Shown piece by piece: positions 9,502-18,445 of a stretch of DNA of 64,000 nucleotides. The translations under genes were made by a program, and so were the position numbers. A model generated the notes under the pieces. It made no database searches and was not told the origin of the DNA. It was given only the letters and a program-made list of their open reading frames with translations. The stretch is from Candidatus Electrothrix communis (GTDB lineage Bacteria; Desulfobacterota; Desulfobulbia; Desulfobulbales; Desulfobulbaceae): positions 4,355,501 through 4,419,500 of the forward strand of contig CP130629.1 in assembly GCA_030644725.1 (NCBI GenBank), read 5' to 3'. The first letter of the stretch is position 1; each line of letters begins with the position of its first letter.

Positions 9502-11355
9502 ATGTTTTACTTCAGCGAGTTTGAGTCAAGGTGTCCTCCATCTCCTTTACCGTATTCATCAGTTATGGAATTTCTATGGCAGATGTTTGCAAGCATGAAT
9601 ATTGCCGTCGGAGCGTGGTATATCAGTTGGCGCTGGTGCTGTTCGATAGACTACTCCGGCAGCGGGATCTGGTATTCTCTGTGGTGGTTTTCTCTGCCAT
9701 TGGCAGCAGCAGAAACCTGTGCCTATCTCGGTTTGATTCTGTTCACCTTCAATCTGTGGAAGGTGAAAGACACTCCGCGCCGCCGACCGCCTCGTTCAAT
9801 TCGAGAGTGCGTTGCCGACCCGGATGCCCATCCCGATCGCCCTCTTCAGGTTGATGTGTTTTTTCCTACAGTCAATGAAGACCCTGAATTGGTTCGGCTG
9901 AGTGTACGGGATGCAAAAAAGGTCACCTATCCTTCTCCCATCAATATTAAATTTTATATTCTTGATGACGGTCGACGCTCCTCCATGAAACAGATAGCTG
10001 AGGAGGAAAAGGTCGGCTACATCGTTCGGGATGAAAATGTTGGATTCAAGGCGGGAAACTTGGCCCATGCTATGGAAAGAACAAGCGGTGATTTTATCGT
10101 TATCTGCGATGCCGATACACGTATGTTCCCGACAATGATTGACCATACACTCGGCTATTTTCGCGACCCTGATGTTGCCTGGGTGCAAACCCCGCAATGG
10201 TTTTATGACATTCCTGAGGGGCGCCCTCTGGCGGTGGTCTGGAAGAATATTTTTGGGCGACCGGGTTGTCTGTTGGCAAAGGGGATTGAACGGCTGGTCG
10301 GGCCGATACGGATCGGCTGTGATCCCTTGACGAACGATCCTAAGATGTTTTATGATGTTATTTTGCGGCGACGAAACTGGGTCAATGCCTCTTTCTGTTG
10401 CGGTGCGGGGTCTGTTCATCGCCGTGATGCGGTCATGGAGGCGGCTTTGAAAAATTATACCGAAACAATCACCAACACTCTGCAGAAAAGCCAAAAACTG
10501 GAGAGGAAAATGAATCGTACTATCAGGCGTTTTTTTGCCAAGCAAAATATACAACAGGATATCGCGGGCGAGTACGCTCAGCGCCTTGATTTTGCAAGAA
10601 GTATTCCCTTTACTCCGTATAAGTTTCATGTTTCGGAAGATATCTACACTTCCATTATTCTTCATAGTGATCCAGAGCGTCGTTGGAAATCCGTGCAGCA
10701 TCCTGAGGTGGAAAGTAAGATGTTGTCACCGCAGGATTTACGCAGCTGGATGGTCCAACGTTTTAAGTATGCTGGCGGTACGCTCGACATCATGTTGCGT
10801 GACCGAATGCTCTTTCGACAGGGACTTTCCTTGCCTCAGCGTCTGATGTACGGTGCCACCCTCTGGTCCTATCTCGGAGGGATCTGGAATTTGTTTTTTC
10901 TTTTGGGGCCGATTATTTATCTGTTCAGCGGTATTTCACCTGTTTCCGCCTATACCCCGGAATTTTTCAAGCATATTTTACCCTTTTTGTTGCTCACGGA
11001 GCTGGCTTTTATGACAGGAACTTGGGGAGTCAACGGCTTTCCCGGCAAAGCGTCATACCTGGCCTTTTTTTCCGTCAATATCCGTGCTCTGTTCACAGTG
11101 CTTAAAGGTGAACAGATTAAATTTCCGGTGACGCCCAAAGAGCGACAGGAAGGATGTTTTTTCTATCTAGTGTTGCCCCAGTTCACGGTTTCTCTACTGA
11201 CGCTGCTCGGTATCATTTATGCATGGGCAATGCTTCTCAGCGGTACAGGCCCCCATACCTCCGGCGGTGTGATTATAAATACCTTCTGGGGCGGATATAA
11301 CATCATAGCCCTCAGTACTTTGGTTCGGGCTGCTTTCTGGAAACCGCAGACATGA
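9502..11355 (+). CDS. Cellulose-synthase-like processive family 2 glycosyltransferase
   Basis: A 617-residue inner-membrane GT2. Membrane helices lie at about 25-85 and at about 450-610, around a cytosolic GT-A domain. Catalytic motifs are in the BcsA order: LDDGRR (155-157), DAD in ICDADTRMF (203-205), SED in the place of the usual TED (378-380), and QRFKY (419-423) at the position of QxxRW, an unusual Lys/Tyr variant. GFKAGNLAHAM is also typical. No PilZ domain follows, unlike BcsA. Such enzymes polymerise a beta-glucan-type chain and extrude it. The next gene starts inside the stop codon region (ATGAGC over TGA), which ties it to the DUF3131 protein. Polymer identity is unknown; an OpgH-like linear glucan or another beta-glycan is plausible. 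Confidence 0.88.
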   Translation: MFYFSEFESRCPPSPLPYSSVMEFLWQMFASMNIAVGAWYISWRWCCSIDYSGSGIWYSLWWFSLPLAAAETCAYLGLILFTFNLWKVKDTPRRRPPRSIRECVADPDAHPDRPLQVDVFFPTVNEDPELVRLSVRDAKKVTYPSPINIKFYILDDGRRSSMKQIAEEEKVGYIVRDENVGFKAGNLAHAMERTSGDFIVICDADTRMFPTMIDHTLGYFRDPDVAWVQTPQWFYDIPEGRPLAVVWKNIFGRPGCLLAKGIERLVGPIRIGCDPLTNDPKMFYDVILRRRNWVNASFCCGAGSVHRRDAVMEAALKNYTETITNTLQKSQKLERKMNRTIRRFFAKQNIQQDIAGEYAQRLDFARSIPFTPYKFHVSEDIYTSIILHSDPERRWKSVQHPEVESKMLSPQDLRSWMVQRFKYAGGTLDIMLRDRMLFRQGLSLPQRLMYGATLWSYLGGIWNLFFLLGPIIYLFSGISPVSAYTPEFFKHILPFLLLTELAFMTGTWGVNGFPGKASYLAFFSVNIRALFTVLKGEQIKFPVTPKERQEGCFFYLVLPQFTVSLLTLLGIIYAWAMLLSGTGPHTSGGVIINTFWGGYNIIALSTLVRAAFWKPQT

Positions 11356-12680
11356 GCATCCCTATGAAGAAAGGATTACTTCGCGCCCGCAGTCATCTCG
11401 CTATGATTATCGGTCTGCTGCTTGCCTCAGCCTTGGTAATAACGCTTGAATTATGGGACACGGATTTCGTTGAAGATAAAATAGCTGAGTCAAATTTTCA
11501 TAGTGATATCAAAATGCCGCAGCCTGGCCCGTTGACCGATAGAGAACACGAGTGGGCAAAAACTGCTTGGAGGTATTTTGAAAATAATTATCAGCCGGAT
11601 ACCGGTCTGGTGAACTCTGTGCAGGACTATCCCGCAACAACAATGTGGGATACTGCTTCGTATCTGATGGCTCTGGTCAGTGCCTATCGTCTTGAAATTA
11701 TTTCTCATCATATTTTTGATACTCGGCTGTCATACGCCTTGGTCAGTCTTGGCAGGTTGGAGTTGTTTGAAGATAAGCTCCCGAATAAGTCCTATAACAC
11801 CAAAACGTTGGCCATGAGCGATTATGACAACACGCCCAGTCCGCATGGCATAGGCTGGTCAGCTATTGACTTGGCCCGATTGGTGGTTCCGTTGCATATG
11901 ATCATCCGACAGTATCCCGAATACACTGTGGAAGTAAACAAAATTTTACAGCGGTGGCAGTGGACGGCCCTGCTGAAAAATGGGCAGATGATCGGCGCAC
12001 GGGTCAAAAACGGTCGGACAGAGTATGTGCAGGAGGGGCGTTTGGGGTATGAACAGTATGCTGCACGGGCTCTGGCGCTGCTGGGGCTGGATGTCAGTGT
12101 TGCCGGGGATACCGAAGCTTACCTGCATTTTTATCGTCAATATGGTATTGACGTACCTACCGACAGGCGTGGTCCAAAAAAATTCGGCGCGCTTAACTAT
12201 GTTGTCAGCGAATCGTATATTCTTGACGGATTGGAATTCGGTGGAGGTAGAGTGACGGGAGAATTTGCCTGGCGGATTTATCGTGTGCAGGAAGAGCGTT
12301 ACAGGAGGACCGGTACTCTCACCGCCGTCAGCGAGGACCATATCGACCGCCCCCCTTATTTTGTATATAATACAGTTTTTGTTAATGGTGAGTTTTGGAA
12401 GGCTGTCACAGATAATGGAAAAGATGCTGAGGAGTTCAAAACCCTCAGTGCCAAAGCCGTGTTTGGCTGGCAGGCTCTGTATCGAACTGAATACACCGGC
12501 ACTCTACTGGATAATATCAAAAAACTGGGTGACCCGAAACTTGGCTGGTACGCCGGTATTTATGAAAAAAGCGGTAAGGTAAATGCGGTTCTGACCGCAA
12601 ATACTAATGGGGTCATTTTGGAAAGTCTGGCAGCAATGCAATTCGGCGGACTGCTTCATCTGCCGGGTGTGAAACAATGA
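11352..12680 (+). CDS. DUF3131 protein 1, membrane-anchored periplasmic
   Basis: A 442-residue protein with an N-terminal signal anchor (HLAMIIGLLLASALVITLEL, about 15-34). The rest matches DUF3131, a family predicted to be an (alpha/alpha) barrel like several glycoside hydrolases. Conserved blocks shared with the paralogue at 15411 are TTMWDTASYLMALVSAY (Asp100), GWSAIDLARLVVP, and YVQEGRLGYEQYAARAL (Glu234). These acidic residues are candidates for catalysis, by inference. It overlaps the GT2 stop by 4 bp. Strong coupling to a cellulose-synthase-like GT suggests processing or release of the nascent polysaccharide in the periplasm. Biochemical function is not established from sequence. Confidence 0.82.
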   Translation: MSIPMKKGLLRARSHLAMIIGLLLASALVITLELWDTDFVEDKIAESNFHSDIKMPQPGPLTDREHEWAKTAWRYFENNYQPDTGLVNSVQDYPATTMWDTASYLMALVSAYRLEIISHHIFDTRLSYALVSLGRLELFEDKLPNKSYNTKTLAMSDYDNTPSPHGIGWSAIDLARLVVPLHMIIRQYPEYTVEVNKILQRWQWTALLKNGQMIGARVKNGRTEYVQEGRLGYEQYAARALALLGLDVSVAGDTEAYLHFYRQYGIDVPTDRRGPKKFGALNYVVSESYILDGLEFGGGRVTGEFAWRIYRVQEERYRRTGTLTAVSEDHIDRPPYFVYNTVFVNGEFWKAVTDNGKDAEEFKTLSAKAVFGWQALYRTEYTGTLLDNIKKLGDPKLGWYAGIYEKSGKVNAVLTANTNGVILESLAAMQFGGLLHLPGVKQ

Positions 12681-12753
12681 AAGGTGATGCTGCTTTTGCT
12701 TGTATTTTTTATGGGAAGATACTGTGAATTAAACTCGGTTACGGTTATTGTTT

Positions 12754-13443
12754 ATGAAAAAGACAGCCTTTTTTTTCAGCCTTTTTCTTTTGGCTCAATG
12801 TATATCGGTCCACTCCGCTACTGCGTTCAGCCAGGATGATGTTGAAAAGTTGATAGCGACAAAGCTGTGCAAAAAATGCGATCTGTCCGGCGTAAGATTA
12901 GAAAGAGTAGATCTGCAAGGAGCCGAATTGCAAGGAGCAAATTTGAAGGATGCTCATATTTTTCAGGTGGGGGCACAGAATGCGGATTTTAGCTTTGCAA
13001 ATTTAACGAATGTTTCAATTGTCCAATCAGATTTTAAGCAAGCTTTGTTCAATGAATCCCGTCTGGATGATATTTATATTTTTCAATCTTATTTACAGGG
13101 TGCTGATTTTCGCAGCGCATCTCTGAAAAAGTCCTCTCTTGCACAATCAGATTTTTCTTTTTCGGATTTCTCCGGTGCAGATCTTTCTCGTGCCCATCTT
13201 TCTGCAGTTGATTTCTCGGATACGAGATTGTTAAAAGCTGATTTAAAAAGGTCGTCTATTGAACACTCGAATTTTGTTCATGCAAATATGGAAGGATGTA
13301 GTTTAGAAGAGGCGAAAATGCAGGCTGTTGATCTTAATAAAGCGATTTTAAAACGTTCCAATCTAAAAAGAGCAGAATTTACGGCTGTAAGTTTTTTAGA
13401 GACTGAAGTGGTATCCTCTCCAAAATCCAGGGTAGCTAAATAA
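12754..13443 (+). CDS. Secreted pentapeptide-repeat protein
   Basis: About 229 residues. The N-terminus MKKTAFFFSLFLLAQCISVHS is a signal peptide, followed by a short helix with a CKKC pair. From about residue 45 to the end the sequence is a continuous pentapeptide-repeat solenoid, A(D/N)LxX type (VDLQGAELQGANLKDA, SDFSGADLSRAHLSAVDFS), enough for roughly eight right-handed beta-helix coils. ATG 12754 is chosen over the in-frame TTG two codons earlier. Export is unusual, because most pentapeptide-repeat proteins are cytosolic. It sits between DUF3131 genes, so a periplasmic scaffold or glycan-binding role is possible but unproven. The IS66-type gene begins only about 50 bp downstream. Confidence 0.8.
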   Translation: MKKTAFFFSLFLLAQCISVHSATAFSQDDVEKLIATKLCKKCDLSGVRLERVDLQGAELQGANLKDAHIFQVGAQNADFSFANLTNVSIVQSDFKQALFNESRLDDIYIFQSYLQGADFRSASLKKSSLAQSDFSFSDFSGADLSRAHLSAVDFSDTRLLKADLKRSSIEHSNFVHANMEGCSLEEAKMQAVDLNKAILKRSNLKRAEFTAVSFLETEVVSSPKSRVAK

Positions 13444-13492
13444 AATTTTTCAAAGCTTGCAATATGGCTCAATTTATAAGAATATATGCCTC

Positions 13493-15148
13493 ATGAATGC
13501 AGATAGTCTGAAAACCTTACAACAGCTTCATATTGATTTTGACTCACTGCCCGACAATGGGGTGCAGGATAAAATCATGCTGTTGATAAACATCGTTGAG
13601 CAGTTAGCCCAGGAGAACCAAGAACTCAAGGAAACTGTCAAATTGCTCAAAGACGAGAACAACCGTCTCAAAGGAGAGCAGGGGTGTCCGATAATTCGAC
13701 CCAAAACACAATCTGGTGATATTTCATCGGAGTCGGACCGTAAAAAGAAAAAAACAACAAAGCAACCCAAACGGAAAAAACGCAATCTTGTTATCCATGA
13801 GAAAAAAAGCTGCCCAGTGGATAAGGAAAAATTACCCGCTGATGCTGTACCAAAAGGACACGATACCGTTGTTGTTCAGGATATTATTATAGAGGTGAAA
13901 AACACCGCCTTTAAGCGGGAAGTCTATTATTCAGCATCAGAAAACCGACGAATCATCGGCGCATTACCCATTGAATATCAAGGTGGTTTCGGCCCCGGCA
14001 TCAGGACATTGGTCCTCTGCTTATATAATGACTCCAACATGAGTCAGCCTAAAATCCATAGCTTGTTGCAGACAGTCGGTGTTGAAATCTCACCAGCAAC
14101 AATTTCTCGCATAATAACAGACGATGTTACCTGTTTTCACGACGAAAAATCTGAAATTGTCTCGGCTGGTCTTCAAGCAACGAATTATCAGAATGCTGAT
14201 GATACCAGTGCTCGTGTCAATGGCGCCAATTTCTACAACCATGTACTCTGCAGCCCCTATTATACAGCATATTTTACCAGAGCGAAGAAGAATCGCCTGA
14301 CTCTGCTGGAAATATTCAGTGAAGGCGAATTGACCTTCCAGCTAAACTCGCAAACCATTGAACTGTTAAGTGACTTTAACCTGTCTGAAAAACAGCGGCA
14401 ACGTCTGACACCATTTTTAAGTGAACGCATAATGGAGCGTTCTGAAATGGATGCTTTGTTGAGTAGGTTGTTTCCTGACCCTGGCAAACAGAAAACGAAT
14501 CGTCAACGCATTTTGGAAGCCTGTGCTGTGACAGCGTTTCGTCATCAGGGCCGCCCGTTTCCGATCCTTATCTGTGATGATGCCCCTCAGTTTAAGGGGA
14601 TCACCGAACATCTTGGTCTATGCTGGGTCCACGAAGGCAGGCATTACAAGAAACTGCAGCCGTTCATGGAAAATAATCGCGAGAAACTGGCAAAAGTGCT
14701 CAGTGACTTTTGGGATTATTACCATTGCCTGCGGAGCTATAAAGAGGCTCCCTCCAAGGCTGAAGCTGAACGTCTTTCCGAGCAGTTCGACACCTTATTC
14801 CTGCAAACAACAGGCTATGATCAGCTAGATGACCGTTTACGGAAAACATGGGCCAAGAAGGATAATCTTCTGCTTGTCCTGCAATATCCGCACATTCCTT
14901 TGCATAATAATTCTGCGGAACTTGGTGCCAGAGTTCAGGCACGAAAACGGGATGTCAGTTTCCAGACGAAAAACGAAAAAGGGACTCAAGCAAAAGACAC
15001 CATGATGACTGTGGTCGAAACTGCAAAAAAAATGTCGGTCAATGTGTTTGAATACATCCATGACCGTATCAGCAAAAAGTACGAAATGCCCTCCTTGGCA
15101 TCCATCATTTCATCTCAATCTCAGCATACTGCTTCCGACCCCGCCTGA
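13493..15148 (+). CDS. IS66-type (TnpC-like) transposase, intact
   Basis: The protein is 551 residues from ATG 13493. It begins with a coiled coil (NIVEQLAQENQELKETVKLL), then a basic linker (KKKKTTKQPKRKKRN), a middle segment typical of IS66 (NMSQPKIHSLLQTVGVEISPATISRI) and the DDE catalytic domain starting NADDTSARVNG. A late segment reads YPHIPLHNNSAELGARVQARKRDVSF, where IS66 proteins carry the last catalytic Glu. No tnpA or tnpB partners are visible, so this is the single-ORF variant. The frame is open, so the copy may still be active. It interrupts the DUF3131 gene set. Element ends were not resolved by eye. Confidence 0.85.
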   Translation: MNADSLKTLQQLHIDFDSLPDNGVQDKIMLLINIVEQLAQENQELKETVKLLKDENNRLKGEQGCPIIRPKTQSGDISSESDRKKKKTTKQPKRKKRNLVIHEKKSCPVDKEKLPADAVPKGHDTVVVQDIIIEVKNTAFKREVYYSASENRRIIGALPIEYQGGFGPGIRTLVLCLYNDSNMSQPKIHSLLQTVGVEISPATISRIITDDVTCFHDEKSEIVSAGLQATNYQNADDTSARVNGANFYNHVLCSPYYTAYFTRAKKNRLTLLEIFSEGELTFQLNSQTIELLSDFNLSEKQRQRLTPFLSERIMERSEMDALLSRLFPDPGKQKTNRQRILEACAVTAFRHQGRPFPILICDDAPQFKGITEHLGLCWVHEGRHYKKLQPFMENNREKLAKVLSDFWDYYHCLRSYKEAPSKAEAERLSEQFDTLFLQTTGYDQLDDRLRKTWAKKDNLLLVLQYPHIPLHNNSAELGARVQARKRDVSFQTKNEKGTQAKDTMMTVVETAKKMSVNVFEYIHDRISKKYEMPSLASIISSQSQHTASDPA

Positions 15149-15410
15149 AAATATTCCTGTTACCCTGGTTTTTGGAGAGGATACCTGAAGTGGAACGTAA
15201 AAATTTGCAGACTGCGTCTATCAAGGATGCCGGGGCGGAATAATTTCGAGAGACGAGGTCGGAAAGAATAAACGGTATCTCTGGTACCTCCAGCTAGGAA
15301 TCGATACTGTTGTTCTGTTGTTGGAGCTGTATGAAAGCACGAACGGAAACTAAAAAAGAACAGTACTGCTTTGTTCAGTGATGTTATATTCTCACTTTAG
15401 GTGGAAGGTT
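15149..15410 (+). other. Gap after IS66 transposase with an unidentified 50-codon coding remnant
   Basis: Between the transposase stop and the next lipoprotein gene lies a short open stretch (about 15201-15353). Its translation includes RYLWYLQLGIDTVVLLLELYE and has no start codon. It looks like the tail of a protein rather than random sequence, but no family is recognised. It may be a 3' remnant of a gene cut by the insertion, or part of the IS end. The immediate upstream region of 15411 carries the ribosome site GGTGGAAGG. Confidence 0.35.
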
Positions 15411-16874
15411 ATGAAAAAAAATATCAAAATAGTAATGCATAGTAAATATTTTCTGTTGGTTTTCTTGGTTTTCCTGTCTCTTTTCTCCTGCACAAATAAG
15501 CCGTTTCTCCCTGTGGATCTCCCTGATTCCGATTCGAAGAAAAACGAAAAAAATGCAGGAAGCCTGTCTGCGTCATCCAACCCGCATGGCGTTCGCGAAC
15601 GTATACCCTCCCCATTAACCGATGAAGAGCTTGAGATGGCAAAAATTGCTTGGAAATTTTTCGAGCAGAATACTCAGGACAATGGATTATGCAATGCTGT
15701 GGATCAGTATCCTTCCACCACCATGTGGGACACAGCGTCTTATATAGGAGGGCTTGTTTCTGCCTATGAGCTGGGGGTTATAAAGAAGCAGGAATTCAAC
15801 ATGCGTATGACTAAATTGTTAGGAATGCTCAACCGCCTGGAATTTTTTAATAATGAGCTTCCTAATAAAGTCTATCATACCCAGAGCGGTATTAAAGTTA
15901 ATTATAGCAATGAAGAGGGCGAAGTAGGATATTCAGCCGTCGACATGGGGCGGATGCTGATTTGGTTCAAAATTGTTAAAGAACGTTACCCTATCCATGC
16001 GGCAGCTATTGATAATTTTGTGTTAAAGTGGGATTTTTCCAATGTAGTTAACAAAAATGGTACGTTATATTCAGCGATGTTTTTGAATGGTGAAATCAGG
16101 TATCTTCAGGAGGGCCGTCTCGGTTATGAGGAATATGCGGCAAAAGGGTTTCAGCTTTGGGGGTTTGATACAGAGCGAGCTTCAAAGTTAGAGCCGTATC
16201 AGACAATTCCTATATATGGTATAGATATTCCTTATGACAGTCGTGATCCACGTGAGCTTGTGGCTCATAATTATGTGGTTACAGAAAGTTATGTCCTTGA
16301 TGCCATAGAGTTGGGATGGGACCTGCCGTCTGATCGTACCAGTCCTGAGGATGTGTACACTGACCAGGCAATGGCGAATTTTGGACGAAGGATTTTTGCG
16401 GTACAGGAGGCTCGATATCAGGATACCGGTATCCTGACCGCCCGTACCGAACATCAGCTGGATCAGGCTCCTTATTTTGTTTACGATACCATCTATAGCG
16501 ACGGATATCCTTGGAATACTATTGATGCCGGGAGTAATCATGCACCAAAATACGCCGCCTTGGCTCTCAAGGGTGCATTCGGCATCTGGGCTGTTTGGGA
16601 CATGCCGTATTCACAGACATTGATTGACGCTGTCGGACATCTGTATGATTCGGAAAAAGGTTTTTACGAAGGAATATACGAAAATGGCTCAGGTCAGATT
16701 GATATTTTTACGGCCAATAACAACGGTATTATTTTGGAATGCCTCCTCTATAAAGCGCGGGGTAAAATATTGCGTTTCGGTCAGCCGCATCCTTCGCGCT
16801 GGGACAAAGTTATGAAGGAATGTCCGTCTGGGGCCCAAGATCTCGCTCAATGTATGCGTAGCAGGAAAAAATGA
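15411..16874 (+). CDS. DUF3131 protein 2, predicted lipoprotein
   Basis: 487 residues from ATG 15411, chosen for the GGTGGAAGG ribosome site just upstream and because the signal peptide then starts with MKKN. The lipobox region is VFLSLFSC with Cys27. The DUF3131 blocks are complete: TTMWDTASYIGGLVSAYEL, GYSAVDMGRMLIWF and YLQEGRLGYEEYAAKGF, keeping the same Asp and Glu as protein 1. It is predicted to be a periplasmic lipoprotein. It ends in an overlap (ATGATG) with the third paralogue. Paired periplasmic copies next to a cellulose-synthase-like GT suggest joint work on one glycan. Now separated from its GT by the IS66-type insertion, it may depend on readthrough or a promoter in the gap. 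Confidence 0.82.
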   Translation: MKKNIKIVMHSKYFLLVFLVFLSLFSCTNKPFLPVDLPDSDSKKNEKNAGSLSASSNPHGVRERIPSPLTDEELEMAKIAWKFFEQNTQDNGLCNAVDQYPSTTMWDTASYIGGLVSAYELGVIKKQEFNMRMTKLLGMLNRLEFFNNELPNKVYHTQSGIKVNYSNEEGEVGYSAVDMGRMLIWFKIVKERYPIHAAAIDNFVLKWDFSNVVNKNGTLYSAMFLNGEIRYLQEGRLGYEEYAAKGFQLWGFDTERASKLEPYQTIPIYGIDIPYDSRDPRELVAHNYVVTESYVLDAIELGWDLPSDRTSPEDVYTDQAMANFGRRIFAVQEARYQDTGILTARTEHQLDQAPYFVYDTIYSDGYPWNTIDAGSNHAPKYAALALKGAFGIWAVWDMPYSQTLIDAVGHLYDSEKGFYEGIYENGSGQIDIFTANNNGIILECLLYKARGKILRFGQPHPSRWDKVMKECPSGAQDLAQCMRSRKK

Positions 16875-18385
16875 TGCATTTACGTTCCCTATTTTCCTCC
16901 TTTCTTATTGCGGTTTTCCTCCTGGCTTCGTTGGCAGGTTGCGGTCTTATCGTTCGGGGAACTCAAAAAGGAGTGACTGAAGTTGCTAATTCCGAATTGT
17001 TCTGGCAGGGTAGGCACGGTAAATTAAGTGATCAGGAAATGCAATGGGTCAAGGCGGCTTGGCAGTATTTTGTCAAAAATTATCATGCAGAAACCGGCTT
17101 GGTCAACGGAGTTGAAGGATTCAGCACCGCCAGTGTCTGGAACGTTGCTGACATCATCTCCGCCACAATAGCTGCGCATGAATTTGAACTGATTGATGAT
17201 TACGAGTTTGATCACCGTATGACGCCGCTTTTGGAGTTTCTTAATCAGATGTCTCTGTCATACGGCATGATGCCTGACGTGTTTTATAGTACTGAAAGTG
17301 GTGGCATTGTTGATCAGGGCGGAAAGGATTACGAGGAAAAAGAAGAAAGCGAAGGTGGTGAAGGCAGCAGTGGAAATAAGAAAGGCGGCACCGGTGCAGA
17401 TGGCAGTGACTTGAATGCTGATCAAAAAGGCTGGTCTGCGATCGACATCGGTCGCCTGATGATCTGGTTGCAGATACTTCGTGGGTATGCTCCGCAATAT
17501 GCTGAATATATTGATAAGGCTGTTCTGCGTTGGGATTTTTGCAAGGTGATCAATGAGTGTGGAGAATTATCCGGCGTGAACCGCAACAGCAGTGCGAGTC
17601 CCATGTCCAGAAATCCAAAGGAGCCACTCGGTTATTATGATTATGCAGCAATGGGCTATGCTGCTTGGGGCTTTCCGAAAGGTTCTTCAGCGAACAATCG
17701 CTCTTCGGTTAAAATTTACGACATAGAGCTTCCTGTCAGCAAGGACGATTTTCGTGAAACCGGCATTGCCGACCCCTTGGTCAGTTTGCCTTATCTTTTG
17801 TTGGGGTTGGAGTTTAACTGGGATGAATCAGGTGACCTGCTTAGTCCGGATTCATACAGCAGCAATCCTGCCTTGGCTGATATGGCACAGCGAATCTATA
17901 AGGTGCAGGAAAAACGCTATCAATACGAGCGAATTTTCACCGCCCGCACAGATTACCGGCGCAGCAGCCCGCCTTACCTTATCTATGACTCCATCTTTGC
18001 CAACGGCTACGCATGGAATACTCTGACCCCGGAAGGAGAGTTGCATGCGGACCTTGCTTTAGTGTCCACATCTGTGGTTTTTGGCATGTGGGCCTTATGG
18101 GATACGCCCTATACTGACGGACTGATGCAGCTTGTTAGTACCTTGTATGACCCGGAGAGAGGTTGGTTTGAAGGCCGGAGAGAGAAAGATGGAGGGTATG
18201 AGCGTACAATAACCTGCACAACTAATGCGATGATTCTTGAAGCCTTGTATTACAAGGTATATGGGAAGCTTTACCGCATCCTCAAGCCAAAAAGCTACGC
18301 GGATATTATGATGCAAGATGAATTCCGACGACCGGATTGCTCCCCGCCGGAATTTGATGACTGCGCTTCGGAGGGGAGGAAATAA
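16871..18385 (+). CDS. DUF3131 protein 3, lipoprotein with degenerate motifs and low-complexity insert
   Basis: 504 residues with a clear lipoprotein signal (FLLASLAGC, Cys24). The fold blocks are recognisable but altered. MWDTAS of the other two copies is VWNVAD here (Asn91 replaces Asp). GRLGYE(Q/E)YAA is PLGYYDYAA, so the Glu is lost. GWSAIDIGRLMIWL is kept. A Glu/Gly/Ser-rich insert occupies about residues 144-185. If those acids are catalytic, this copy is probably non-enzymatic and may bind glycan or a partner. It overlaps the upstream copy by 4 bp. A perfect 11-bp hairpin follows the gene. Confidence 0.8.
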   Translation: MMHLRSLFSSFLIAVFLLASLAGCGLIVRGTQKGVTEVANSELFWQGRHGKLSDQEMQWVKAAWQYFVKNYHAETGLVNGVEGFSTASVWNVADIISATIAAHEFELIDDYEFDHRMTPLLEFLNQMSLSYGMMPDVFYSTESGGIVDQGGKDYEEKEESEGGEGSSGNKKGGTGADGSDLNADQKGWSAIDIGRLMIWLQILRGYAPQYAEYIDKAVLRWDFCKVINECGELSGVNRNSSASPMSRNPKEPLGYYDYAAMGYAAWGFPKGSSANNRSSVKIYDIELPVSKDDFRETGIADPLVSLPYLLLGLEFNWDESGDLLSPDSYSSNPALADMAQRIYKVQEKRYQYERIFTARTDYRRSSPPYLIYDSIFANGYAWNTLTPEGELHADLALVSTSVVFGMWALWDTPYTDGLMQLVSTLYDPERGWFEGRREKDGGYERTITCTTNAMILEALYYKVYGKLYRILKPKSYADIMMQDEFRRPDCSPPEFDDCASEGRK

Positions 18386-18396
18386 CAATAATTTTG

Positions 18397-18428
18397 GCCT
18401 TCTCTTTTAAGAGTTGGAAAGAGAAGGC
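18397..18428. terminator. Hairpin between convergent genes
   Basis: A perfect 11-bp inverted repeat (GCCTTCTCTTT / AAAGAGAAGGC) with a 10-base loop lies between the plus-strand DUF3131 gene and the minus-strand STAS gene. The flank read in minus orientation (CAAAATTATTGTTATT) is T-rich. It probably terminates the STAS transcript and may serve both strands. There is no classical T-run on the plus side. Confidence 0.5.
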
Positions 18429-18445
18429 GAGAGGAGAAGGAGGCA

